Assembly (NCBI GenBank): GCA_023375785.1
Contig: SZWC01004851.1
Coordinates: forward strand, 41,514 to 63,727
Source: Penium margaritaceum
Taxonomy: Eukaryota; Streptophyta; Zygnematophyceae; Desmidiales; Peniaceae
Direction of reading: 5' to 3'
DNA length: 22,214 bases
The number at the start of each line of letters is the position of its first letter. The stretch's first letter is position 1. A model generated the notes under the pieces. The model did no database searches. It had not been told where the DNA came from and saw only the letters and a list, made by a program, of their open reading frames with translations. Shown here in pieces: positions 8,661 to 19,148 of this stretch. The position numbers were made by a program, and so were the translations under genes.

Positions 8661-9420
8661 TGAATGTAATAAGGCGTCCTATTTTACTTGCATTCTCGGG
8701 GTATCACCCGAGATTTGAGGGCATCCGGGCCATTATCCGATTTTTGGAAATCTAGGTCGTGGTCAAGCTCACCTCTGCTCGACCGTCGATGCGAGGAGGT
8801 GGAGGAGGAGTGAGCGTGCGAGCGAGCGCCGGCGTACAATTCACGCCGGTTCTAAGGCCCTGTTTTGCGCGAACCCCATGCGGCGTCTTGAATACGCCAC
8901 GCGGGGGTGGCTTCCGTCTCTCGACGGGTAGTGTAACGGCCACGCTACCCTCCGAGGGGTTGTTTCGATGGACGACCCCGACAACGCATGCGGTCAACGG
9001 CAGTAGCAAAAACGGTGGCGACGAACGCGCGACGGTCGCAACACTCTGATGGCATGTGCAACACGACAACTACACCTAGCGCCGAGAGAGAAGATCAACC
9101 ATCGATCCGACGATCGACGGCCATGGATTTCTCACACAAGGTACTACGTGCAAGGAAGGCATCGAGTTCAGGTGCAAGAAGGGCACCAAGTACAAGAGAA
9201 AGTACCTTGCTACAGCAAGTTAGGAGAGCAGTAGGCTAGGGCTAGAGTAGCCGGCCAGAGAGTATAAATACCCTGTACATTGCTCATTGTCTTGAACCTG
9301 TATTTTCCAGCTCTGGCTCCTAGACTTCTCCAAGTCTATTTTTCCACTACGACTATACTCTCCACACACTAAGACTAATTCTTCAGAGAGCACACTCTCA
9401 CACAACTCGCCAAGAGCACA
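8661..9420 (+). mobile_element. Probable 3' LTR of the chromovirus
   Basis: Begins TGAATGTAATAAGG right after the polypurine tract. It contains a TATA box (9263-9270) followed by R/U5-like pyrimidine-rich sequence. The right end is not certain: a CA near 9420 is plausible, but the 5' LTR is absent so it cannot be fixed. A 6-bp hairpin (CTCGGG...CCCGAG) lies near 8695. Open frames inside (e.g. 8752-9069) are composition effects. It appears to have landed inside the minus-strand element whose primer site is at 9564-9575. Confidence 0.6.
9263..9270 (+). promoter_or_regulatory. TATA box of the LTR
   Basis: TATAAATA in the sequence GAGAGTATAAATACCCTG, about 600 bp into the LTR and followed by a C-rich start region; the usual layout of a U3/R boundary. 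Confidence 0.55.
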
Positions 9421-9563
9421 CTAGATCTCTTCCATGAGGTAGGCTTGGCCGTATGCTACAGCTGCCATGCTTCCTTTTGCAACAAATTTCTTTTGGCCAA
9501 GGAATTTGTGGCAGATTTGCTACCTCCCTTGGGTTTGTGTCAAGGCTAAGCAAACGCCCACGC

Positions 9564-9575
9564 GCTCTGATACCA
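9564..9575 (-). promoter_or_regulatory. tRNA-iMet primer-binding site of a minus-strand LTR element
   Basis: On the minus strand TGGTATCAGAGC, the classical plant initiator-Met primer site, follows ...CCTCACCTCACA with a 2-base gap. That sequence would be the end of an LTR occupying higher coordinates. Downstream on the same strand a short frame begins at 9468 (MAAVAYGQAYLMEEI, then stop), which could be a gag start. The body of this element is cut off by the chromovirus LTR. Confidence 0.55.
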
Positions 9576-9577
9576 AA

Positions 9578-10895
9578 TGTGAGGTGAGGGGCGCCCGGCG
9601 TGATAGTCACACACCGAGCCCTTGGGATGAACCTCCCAATCCTTGACCCCTTGGTATGGGCCTAATCTTGAGATGTTGCATGACCCTCTCCTAGCAGCGA
9701 GACCGCTAATAGTGACCAAGATTCCCACCGTGCAACTCTCCTTGAGGCGTTTGTACCAAGGTGCACTACGGAAGACTTGTAGGATTGAATGGAAGTGTGC
9801 GAGGCAATACTAAAAACATAAGGAGATTTGGGCAATGAATGAATCCTTTAGACTTGATAGATTAGTATAAGGTAATGTTCAGAGTCTTTGGGAAAGATTG
9901 GCATGCGTAGAACGATTCCTAGTCTCCTTTATTTTCCTATCCCAATGAGTCAGCCGAAATCTCCTCTGCTTTCCAAAGCCCTCAACTGTGGTGCATTCAT
10001 ACAGATTACAAATGCATCATGAATTATGCATTGAGAGCTTTTCAACGTACCAAAGAACGCCTCAATGAGTGAAGAAACGACTAAGTTATGGCCATTTGAG
10101 TGCTCCACAGGTGACAGCCGTTGGCAGCACCGCCAACGGAGGTCACAGCTACCCGAAGCGCCCTTTCTTGCGAATGCAGCTCCAGCCGCCATCCCAAAGC
10201 GCCCATGGACCCCAATGATCCTTGCCTCATTAACCAAGCGTCCATCCAGGGGCGCTTCAGCTACAATGGGCGAGAAAGTTGCTCTGCCTTGTTGGTGTCA
10301 AACCAATGCTCCCGTCCATTTTCCCGGACGCGCACCACCCAACTCTGTCCAGATGTATCTTTGTTGTCCTTGCACCGAATGACCCTGTTCTTGGACCAAA
10401 CTTGCACGGTTTTTCACGTAGAATACAATCATGACCCCAAACAGAGTGTTTAATTTCATTAGGGTGATGAAAACACCGCCTTGACAGGCGGGTCCCATAA
10501 CATTGTGTGTCCATTGATTGATGCCGGGCATGTGCGTATTACCAGTTTTATCGTATGGCTTGAGATGCCGCATACCTAGGTTCATATGGTGTTGAATCTG
10601 ATTTCATGTGCACAGAGTTATGGCCAAAACCATGGTTTTGGGCCGGTTCTAGGAAAAACTGACACAGTCCAGTGTGTCACACAACGTGCATAGCGGCACG
10701 CGTTAATGTTATGTGCTTTACTGTTGTCACTTCTCTCTTCACTCCTAAACTATTGGAGCTTATGAGGCTTTGCACATCTCCCTAGCCTGCCTCTTGTTGT
10801 TTCTTCCACGTGCTAGCTTGTTATTACGCAAGCTGACCGAATTGTGTCACCATGTCAATAGGAGCAAAGCTACAAAGCTTCTTATCATTTTCTCA
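9578..10895. mobile_element. LTR-derived block between two divergent primer-binding sites
   Basis: Starts TGTGAGGTGAGGGG and ends ...ATCATTTTCTCA. Its left end abuts an inverted primer site and its right end a direct one. The ends are not inverted copies of each other, so this is probably two different LTRs (a minus-strand one on the left, a plus-strand one on the right), with the boundary unknown. Two GTTATGGCC elements (about 10087 and 10618) are in the same orientation. Open frames here show no domains. Confidence 0.4.
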
Positions 10896-10907
10896 TGGTA
10901 TCAGAGC
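10896..10907 (+). promoter_or_regulatory. tRNA-iMet primer-binding site of the Ty1/copia element
   Basis: TGGTATCAGAGC directly follows TTTTCTCA, the probable end of a 5' LTR. This 12-mer is the plant initiator-Met primer site used by many copia elements, and copia-type coding remnants follow in the same orientation. Confidence 0.75.
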
Positions 10908-12247
10908 AGCAAAGCATCCCTTAGTGAGCTAAAAAATAGAGATGCAACGGATGCAATGGTAGTGAGAGTCAGAGCAAAACCCACAATCCTGTGGGGACCC
11001 ACCAATCCACGCTGATTCGACGCAACAGAGGCAACAGTTGAGACACTCTTACAACCACATCACCATGTCAACACCATGGGACAGCCAAGGGTTTTTCAAC
11101 CCTGTCCAATAGCATTTGAGGTACATGATGTTGAGAAGGGGTCCGTGAAGATTTTTTTACATGAAACCACCGCCAGTACATTCAACATCCTTTGGTACAT
11201 AACTGCTTTACATTTTTCTTCATTTGGATAACCTTCATGATGACATCATCATTCTTGATCATGATATGAGTACCAACGCAACCAAATTTTTTGGTTGAAA
11301 TATCGTGGTTTTCTAGCGTTCTAACTCCTCAAGAAAAACAAACATGTCTTCATTCAGACAATGTTGACATTTGGATCTATACCGAGCAGCACCAATGCCG
11401 CTGATTTATGATGACGAAAAGGGGCTAGGAGATCCCTCCTCTTCCTCCTCTTCGGGAATCATGAGTCATGATTGCATTCAATTGTGGTCAAGGAGCTTCG
11501 TCGCACGTAGGATGCGATGTGTTGCCAGTTGTAGCATTAGACCGATGCGTTACAAGAGATGATGCAGTAATTGAGGGATCATTCAGGGGCCTCACAGCTG
11601 ACACCAAAAGGACCTATTGGAGGCGCACCATCTGTTCAATCATGTACATCCTATACAACATTGTGGCCTCAGCACTCCTCATCACATGTTGACACTTGAT
11701 GAGGATGAGATGGAAGATGACACATGTGACACCGAGATTTTGCGTCCTTGAGGAGTGTATTTGTCAGCTGCATCTGCATTCCTAGCCTCTCATCACAAAA
11801 CCTGGCCGTCACGACCAGGCACATTGTCCAACAGCGTTCACCTTTGGTGGCGTTTCTTTCACCGGTGGTCTCCTTATGCCTCATCCTTCATCTCCCGATC
11901 CTGAGGTCTCCCTATCTACAGAGCAAAAATCGAAGGACTTTGAGACACCTCCACCTTGTTAGCGATGAGGGATTTGATTCTTGGGAGATCTTGCTTTAGG
12001 TTTAGGCCGACTATGAGGGCGTCTAGCCCTACTACGCTACCCAGTACCAGACTCGCGATGCTTACCAGGTATAGATAGAAGTAAGAGCAATGCGCGACCC
12101 GCTCTATGCCATGTCATGGGAGATTGTGGTCGAATTTCACCCCTTCTGGGTGAGTCTGGGATGGGGACTGGAGCGTACCCACGCCAGGGATGGGAGCTGG
12201 CCATGACACTGCTTGCTTCAGAGACCCATGCCACGAGGGTGGCTTGA

Positions 12248-12667
12248 CTGCGTGAGTTCTACTCCATCCGCCAAGGTCCCATAGAGCTCAGAACAGACTA
12301 TTCACAACACACAATGTGCCTTTACACGCGTCTTGGAACTGGTGGCGGGACGTAGCTATGGACTCTCGACACCATTATGATGGGGGTGTACTTGGACCAC
12401 GTGAAACTCTTTACGGTCTTTAACCGTGCGGCCCTCTCTGAGTTGTCAAATTCACTACAACTGCTTCTTTGGGATCATTCCTACTTTCTCCATACAAAAT
12501 TGGCTCATGAGTGTGCTTTTGTCCATCAACGATGTCCACTTGTTGAGAGAGTGATTATGAGAGGCTGCTTTGTCCCATTTCATCAGTCCTACCTCCACCA
12601 CTTCCTCCTCCGGCTCCTCTTGCTTTATTCAGGCCACCAAACACAAGGCATTTCAATGGTCACGTAA
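12248..12667 (+). pseudogene. copia gag-like remnant
   Basis: One frame, with a single TAG at 12353, reads LREFYSIRQGPIELRTDYSQ and then, after the stop, a segment with LDHVKLFTVFNRAALSEL. A Leu/Tyr/Phe-rich pattern following an RQG-type motif is usual for the capsid region of LTR-element gag proteins. Its position between primer site and protease supports the call. A Cys/His-rich stretch near 12743-12790 may be the worn zinc knuckle, but the spacing is not convincing. Confidence 0.5.
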
Positions 12668-13257
12668 GGGAAGAAGGGGAAAAACAGGCGTGGCAAGGAA
12701 CAAAAAGAGAATAAGCAGTAGTTGGTGAGTAGTGATAGTGGACGTTGTGTCCAATACTCTAAATGTTTAGGCACTCATTGCTACACAGAGTTTGAGTAGT
12801 CCCTTGATTAGCCTCGAATCATGCACGACCTCTAGCTAGTGCATGCGCTGTGGATGTCCTCCACTGAAACACAGATGATTTGCACCATGCCCACGATTGC
12901 AAGAGTCGCAACCAATTCTTTGGGAAATAGTGGTGATCTGGACCCTCAAGATCGCACAATTGTAGCGCTTCGTTAGCTACTCACACTGCATATACAGGGA
13001 GGTGCAAGTTTGTTTTCACAACAAAACGATTCTTAGATAGCTTGTCTTTCTGGTTTCTTTCTTTTGATGATGCTTCTGGGGTAGCTCAATCGGCCCGTGA
13101 TGAGGATTCACTTGACATTAGAGACTGGCTTGATGAGTCATAGGTTCGTACCATTCGTCGTTGTCCTGATTCCTCACCTTCCCATCTAGTATATGCAGAA
13201 TGATATATGGAACATTGTTTAGTGTCTACAAGTGGTCGTGATCCAAGTGGCATGTGC

Positions 13258-13646
13258 ATCATTGAGTGTGGATCCACCCATCTTAGCAACTTTGTCGTGC
13301 TCGTTTTGTTGCATCCATTCTGTTCGTTTGGACATGGTTTGGTCAATCGTTGCTTGTGCAGGAGTTGGAGTTGTGCGGTCCGTCTGGCCCCTTGTACATT
13401 TCTGATGTGATATTTGTCCTTGCTCCACTGCTTAGCCTACTCTTTGTTCGTTCTTGTACTGAAATGGGTCTCCTTGTTGAGCACTCCCCTGACTGTGGCA
13501 TTGTGACTACTCTTGACACTTGTGCCGTTATTCTTTGTGCCTCAGTTTTTGACGACTTGTATTATGTATCTCGTACCACTCCCTCTACCTCCTCTCCTTC
13601 CTTCGCATCTACAAGTGTGATTTTCACTTGTGTTCTGTCTTCGTAA
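13258..13646 (+). pseudogene. copia protease motif and pre-integrase domain remnant
   Basis: At 13258 the frame reads IIECGSTHLSNF, matching the copia protease motif (I-I-D-S-G-S-T-H) with the active-site Asp changed to Glu and the Ser to Cys. After a frameshift, the frame 13350-13646 reads PLYISDVIFVLAPLLSLLFV, then TEMGLLVEHSPDCGIVT and, near the end, DDLYYVSR. This follows the copia pattern of protease C-terminus and GAG-pre-integrase region (LYVPD...NLLS...GLLVEF...LYYL). Confidence 0.7.
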
Positions 13647-13946
13647 AATGAGCGTTTGCTGCATCGCAGCATTTTCCATATGAGTTCGGACTCTATGTCC
13701 AAGCTCATTTGGACTAAGCCACCCCTCAGTCTTGACGCAACTTCCATTGAGAAGGTGCCCAACATGAAATGTCTTATTGTGCTCAAGGTAAGATGCATTG
13801 CTGCACTTATTCAAAACTCCACTTCTTGGACACTATGGCCGCTTTAGTTGATCCACTTAGACCTTTTGAGTCCCCTCCCTGTCAAGTCCCTCTCAGATTT
13901 GGGATGTTTCTCCCTCACCTTGACTGAGGAATTTACCTAGATGAGG

Positions 13947-14372
13947 TGGGTCTATAATTTGTCACACAAGAGTAATGCCGTCGTGGGAGTTTGCCTGTGG
14001 TTGGTGATGGCGGAGCGCTAGTCTTATTAGACCCTCCACACATTTTGCTCCAATTATGGTGGCGAGTTCTTGGACGAGATGGATACTTTCTTTGTAGGAC
14101 ATGGCATGTTTCACCAGCTCTATGCCCTTGCTACACCAAAGCTGAATGGGATGTTTGAGCGTTGGAACTGCACCATGGAGATACCGTCTACGCCATGCGG
14201 TCTGAGTATGGTCTTCTAGAGTCCTTATTCTCAGAGGGGTTTTCCTAGATGATGTGGGACTGGAATTGCCCAACGGAAGGTCCTCTTCCTGACCATGGCA
14301 CGTTGTACGAATTGTGGTTCGGCCATCACACCAGCCTCCATCTTGCTCATTTTTTGGCATTTATAACCAATC
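13947..14372 (+). pseudogene. copia integrase remnant
   Basis: The frame from 13947 reads WVYNLSHKSNAVVGVCLWLV, two stops (14019, 14028), then SNYGGEFLDEMDTFF and HGMFHQLYALATPKLNGMFE. This matches the copia integrase core (DNGGEF ... HGI.H...YTPQQNGVVER). The second catalytic Asp is replaced by Asn (codon 14052); the Glu (codon 14157) remains. In another frame the C-terminal conserved part follows: GTLYELWFGHHTSLHLAHFL (about 14297-14356). Confidence 0.85.
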
Positions 14373-14553
14373 CCCCCAAATCCATACACTCTACAATCAA
14401 TGTACATGCACGGTGCGTATGTACGTGAAAGTACCAGGTACCTTCCTACACGGATATAGTCATTGACTGGAACCTTCCTTCCATGAGACATAAGATGTTG
14501 GAAGCTTCCAAGAAACACCCCAATTCCACATTATGTCCTAGGAAGCTTCCTAT
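14373..14553. other. No feature recognised
   Basis: Transition from the copia remnant to simple repeats. A GGAAGCTTCC palindrome-like element occurs near 14540 and a related GAAGCTTCC near 14501. Confidence 0.4.
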
Positions 14554-14569
14554 AGAGAGAGGGAGGGAG

Positions 14570-14630
<61 letters not shown>

Positions 14631-14634
14631 TAGA

Positions 14635-14670
<36 letters not shown>
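14554..14670. repeat. (AG)n microsatellite
   Basis: About 117 bp of GAGAGA with occasional GGGAGG, AAAG, GCG and GATA interruptions; the last 30 bases are perfect. Confidence 0.9.
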
Positions 14671-14673
<3 letters not shown>

Positions 14674-14728
14674 ACAACATTAACTAGCTATTAAACATGA
14701 ATCCAACGAGGAAACGCGACATACGAGT

Positions 14729-14845
14729 TGGGAGAGGGGGAGTGGGGGGGGAGGAGAAAAGTGTATTAGGTGAGTGTATTGGGTAGTGTACAAATATTCT
14801 AGTGAATTCTTGAAAATTTTGTACACTTGTGTATTCACTTTTGAC
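14729..14845 (-). repeat. Inverted partial copy of the 156-bp satellite unit
   Basis: GAGAAAAGTGTATTAGGTGA followed by GTGTATTGGGTAGTGTA at 14754-14790 is the reverse complement, with about 5 differences in 39 bases, of the TACACTACCCGATACACTTG... segment of the satellite unit. GTACACTTGTGTATTCAC at about 14821-14838 aligns with the next part of the inverted unit. Confidence 0.65.
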
Positions 14846-14969
14846 ATCACGTGGATCAACGGACAAAGACACATGTGTGTAGACAGGGGTAGGGGGGGAA
14901 GGCGGGAGGGCACCAAAGGGAAATATGTATGTGATGAATGTTTTGGATGATGGACGATGTGTACATGTG

Positions 14970-17336
14970 CACCATACTCTTTTCCAACCTCCCCTCCCCT
15001 CTCTGTCAGTGACCACTCACACCAAGGAAAACTTCCACCTACATTATACACATGTGTACTAATATGATACACTCACCACCTAGACAGTGATACACTACCC
15101 GATACACTTGCCCCATACACTTTTCTCAGCTTCCCAACCCCCCCTCCTCCTCCCCTTCCTGTTAGTGACCACTCACACCAAGGAAAACTTCCACCTACAT
15201 TATACACATGTGTACTAATATGATACACTCACCACCTAGACAGTGATACACTACCCGATACACTTGCCCCATACACTTTTCTCAGCTTCCCAACCCCCCC
15301 TCCTCCTCCCCTTCCTGTTAGTGACCACTCACACCAAGGAAAACTTCCACCTACATTATACACATGTGTACTAATATGATACACTCACCACCTAGACAGT
15401 GATACACTACCCGATACACTTGCCCCATACACTTTTCTCAGCTTCCCAACCCCCCCTCCTCCTCCCCTTCCTGTTAGTGACCACTCACACCAAGGAAAAC
15501 TTCCACCTACATTATACACATGTGTACTAATATGATACACTCACCACCTAGACAGTGATACACTACCCGATACACTTGCCCCATACACTTTTCTCAGCTT
15601 CCCAACCCCCCCTCCTCCTCCCCTTCCTGTTAGTGACCACTCACACCAAGGAAAACTTCCACCTACATTATACACATGTGTACTAATATGATACACTCAC
15701 CACCTAGACAGTGATACACTACCCGATACACTTGCCCCATACACTTTTCTCAGCTTCCCAACCCCCCCTCCTCCTCCCCTTCCTGTTAGTGACCACTCAC
15801 ACCAAGGAAAACTTCCACCTACATTATACACATGTGTACTAATATGATACACTCACCACCTAGACAGTGATACACTACCCGATACACTTGCCCCATACAC
15901 TTTTCTCAGCTTCCCAACCCCCCCTCCTCCTCCCCTTCCTGTTAGTGACCACTCACACCAAGGAAAACTTCCACCTACATTATACACATGTGTACTAATA
16001 TGATACACTCACCACCTAGACAGTGATACACTACCCCATACACTTACCCCGTATACTTTTTCCATATCCCCACCCCCTCCCCTCCCCTCCCTGTCAGAGA
16101 CCACTCACACCAAGAAAGACTTCCACCTACATTATACACATGTGTATTAATATGATACACTCACCACCTAGACAGTGATAAACTACCCCATACACTTACC
16201 CCATACACTTTTCCCATCTCCCCCACCCCCCCTCCTCCCGTCCCTGTCAGAGATCACTCACACCAAGGAAGACTTTCACCTATATTATACACATGTGTAT
16301 GAATATGATACACTCACCACCTAGACAGTGATACACTATCCCATAAACTTACCCCATGCCCTTTTCCCATCTCCCCACCCCCTCCTCCCCTCCCTGTCAG
16401 AGACCACTCACACCAAGGAGGACTTCCACCTACATTATACACATGTGTATTATTTTGATGCACTCACCACCTAGACAGTGATACACTACCCCATACACAC
16501 CCCATACACTTTTCCTTATCTCCCCCTCCATCCCCTCCCTGTAAGAGACCACTCACACCAAGGAAGACTTCCACCTACATTATACACATGTGTATTAATA
16601 TGATACACTCACCACCTAGACAGTGATACACTACCCCGTACACTTACCCCATACACTTTTCCCATATCCCCACCCCCCTCCCCACCTTCCCTCCCTGTCA
16701 GAGACCACTCACACCAAGGAAGACTTCAACCTACATTATACACGTGTATTAATATGATACACTCACCACCTAGACAGTGATACACTACCCCATACACTTA
16801 CCCCATACACTTTTTCCATCTCCCCCACCCCCCCTCCTCCCCTCCCTATCAGAGACCACTCACACCAAGGAAGAATTCCGCCTATATCATACACATGTGT
16901 ACGAATATGATATACTCACCACCTAGATGGTGATACACTACCCCAGACACTTACCCCATACACTTTTCCCATCTCCCCATGCCCCCCTCCTCCCCTCCCT
17001 GTCAGAGACCACTCATACCAAGGAAGACTTCCACCTACATTATACACGTGTATTTTTTTGATAAACTCACCACCTACACAGTGATACACTACCCCATACA
17101 CTTACCTCATACACTTTTCCGATATCCCCACCTCCCCTCCTCCCCTCCTTGTCAGTGACCACTCGCACAAGGAAGACTTCCACCTATATTATACACATGT
17201 GTATCAGTATGATGCACTCACCATCTACAAAGTGATACACTACCCCATACACTTGCCCCATACAATTTTCACGGCTCCCCACCCCCCCTCCTCCCCACCC
17301 TGTCAGTGACCACTCACACCAAGGAAGACGACAAAG
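14970..17336 (+). repeat. Satellite array, about 156-bp unit, 15 full copies plus ends
   Basis: Units, marked by GT(C/T)AGTGACCACTCACACC or its GTCAGAGACC variant, start at 15005, 15161, 15317, 15473, 15629, 15785, 15941, 16093, 16246, 16396, 16541, 16697, 16848, 17001, 17151 and 17302. From about 15008 to 16035 the copies are identical to each other at period 156 (about 6.6 units). Beyond that the period drifts (145-156) and the units differ by many substitutions and indels, mainly in the C-rich linker. Each unit carries a near-palindrome around TACACATGTGTA, repeated GATACACT elements and a C-rich tail (CCCCCCCTCCTCC). Confidence 0.95.
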
Positions 17337-17398
17337 AAACTACCATAAGAATACAAGTAAGCTAATACAGAGGTCTGATGTGTATAAAAGGACACCAA

Positions 17399-19148
17399 TT
17401 AACTATACCTCTTTTTGGGAGTCCTTAGCCTAAGTGTGGTAAACCAAGGACCAACAGGGATACAAGGTCTCACCTCGGACACACTTGGGGCAGATGAAGT
17501 TGCGTTTGCGAAGCAGTGCATGCTCCACGAGGGCACTCCTGGGCCTACCGCAGCCATGGCGCGGTCTTGGTTGCCCCATCCTGACGATGAAACGCGGATT
17601 GAGGATGTAGAAATTGACGACATGGGACTGTTGTATGTAAGGCTCCAGTACGTCACTAGGCCAAGGTTCACGTGCGTAGTTGGGTCTTCACGTACCCTCA
17701 TCATGACGACACATGAGTGTTGGCAAGGGTGACCGTACTTGTGCCAATGACCACACTTACAACTTGACCAAAAACGATCAACCCGTCAGCGGACTTGAGT
17801 TGGGCCACGCACCATAGCCGTGTGCAGCCCCTCCATCATCACGTCATAGTTACGAGAGACCGCCAAACCGTGCAGCAGCCATTTTGTGGAGCCAGTGCAA
17901 GTGTCTCGGTTCAGTTGTAAATCTGCTCGTAGCATTTTGCCATGATCCCCGACACAAAGTAATACACTTGCAGGAAGCAATAGAAGGGGTACATCTTGCG
18001 AAGGGACTTTAGACGCACGTTCAGTGACACAAAAACGTTGTTGGTGATGTGCTCCCCTCTAAGAACCGGGCACATGTATGAAGTGTGCTTCTGTGGCGGT
18101 ATGCCTCCTTGTCCGTCTCGGATGAGGTAGTTCACTACACGTTCGCTGACTGCCCGCAGGTAGTGTGCCGCTTGGTGAAACTGCTCGTGGGTCATGGCTT
18201 GGGCGCACTTCCATGTCCTGTAGCCAACCTTCTTGCCGAACGTCTCCTAGACATTCGTCCAAAGATGCTAGGCACAATACATGTGAGCAGCTCGTGGCAA
18301 GGTGTCTTTCCAAAGCCTTCACCAGGCTTGCTTCTTTGTCTGACACTATCACCATACCTGGTGAAGACGCTGTGGGGTAAGCACGTGCGAGCAGTAAGCA
18401 AAAATGCATCCACGTTTCTTTGATCTCACTTGACAGGACCGCCCAGGCCATGGGGCATGCATGATCGTATGCGTAAAAAAAATTAGCGACCGACATGACT
18501 TGCTTGTGGTTGTTATTCAGAAAGGTGCCATCGATTGTCATGATGCACCTTGAGTACTCTTAGCGAAGAAATACGTCATGAGTTAGAAATTGACACGTAA
18601 CAGAGAAAAAAATCAACAGTCATAGTCCCACAGCCATGGGACATACCTCTTCACACAATGACAAGAAGTAGGCCCAGGACTTGGCCTTGGCTCCCATCGA
18701 TTGAGCGTGGGCCATAGAGCGTGCATGGTATAAGGTATAGTTCGCTACCTGAGTGCGTGTAGCTGCTTGATGATGGCTCGGATCGTGGCGGAAGGTGTGT
18801 TGGATCTTGTGTCATTTGGGACGATAAGTGGCAAGCTATCCACCTTGTTTGCATGAGGTTCCCATGGCCAATTGTGGGCATGCAACTATGGCCTTTGTCA
18901 CATGGGACAATTTGACTGCCCCAAGCTTCAAAGAGGCCCGTTCCACGCACAACCCCGTCTAATTGTCTCCACATAGCGTACGTCAATACGATCAAGCTCG
19001 TTACACACCATCGCAGGCTGAAGCGGTGTGCTACCGCATATTCCTCAATTGCGACTTAGTAGGTAGCCATGTTGCAAAACTTTTGGCCCTCCAAAAGCTG
19101 GTCACCGTCAGCCTTTGTCTTCTTCGCTGTGCCATCGGGGGAGCTCTC
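17399..19148 (-). pseudogene. MULE (Mutator-like) transposase with SWIM zinc finger, broken
   Basis: Read on the minus strand, the domain order is complete. The N-terminal DNA-binding region starts at about 19115 with EGQKFCNMATY, TAA (19058-19056), VAIEEYAVAHRFSLR, and later FEAWGSQIVPCDKGHSCMP and TRWIACHL. Next is a linker with ANYTLYHARSMAHAQSMGAK and SWAYFLSLCEEV in a shifted frame. The DDE core starts near 18541 with MTIDGTFLNNN, a stretch with YDHACPMAWAVLSSE, ETWMHFCLLLARAYP and VIVSDKEASLVKALE. The core continues in another frame (18195-17911) as MTHEQFHQAAHYL and on to YPFYCFLQVYYFVSGIM. The SWIM finger follows at 17761-17718: CKCGHWHKYGHPCQH (CxC...CxH). A TGA at 17788-17786 and at least three frame changes show it is dead. 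MULE transposases cut and paste Mutator-type DNA elements. I could not identify terminal inverted repeats. Confidence 0.9.

Larger units (their letters stand above)
10896..14372 (+). mobile_element. Decayed Ty1/copia retrotransposon, truncated in or after integrase
   Basis: The order primer site, gag-like segment, protease motif, pre-integrase segment, integrase core and integrase C-terminal part is the copia order (integrase before reverse transcriptase). Reverse transcriptase, RNase H and a 3' LTR are not found downstream; the sequence changes to unrelated DNA, an AG microsatellite and a satellite array. Numerous stops and frameshifts make it non-functional. The interval 10908-12030 is the leader and 5' gag region; I can see no clear domain there. 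Confidence 0.75.

Noticed and set aside
8752..9069. 105-codon minus and 96-codon plus frames
   Set aside because: Both lie inside the GC-rich probable LTR, overlap each other and show no domain.
13542..13814. Minus-strand frames of 78-95 codons (also 13962-14360 and 14231-14518)
   Set aside because: Antisense shadows of the copia remnant on the plus strand.
14680..15072. Two overlapping minus-strand frames of 110-130 codons
   Set aside because: They run through the AG/GGGG-rich and satellite-related sequence and contain only low-complexity Pro/Ser/His stretches.
14970..17336. CRISPR-like array
   Set aside because: The whole 156-bp unit is repeated, with no unique spacers; it is a satellite.
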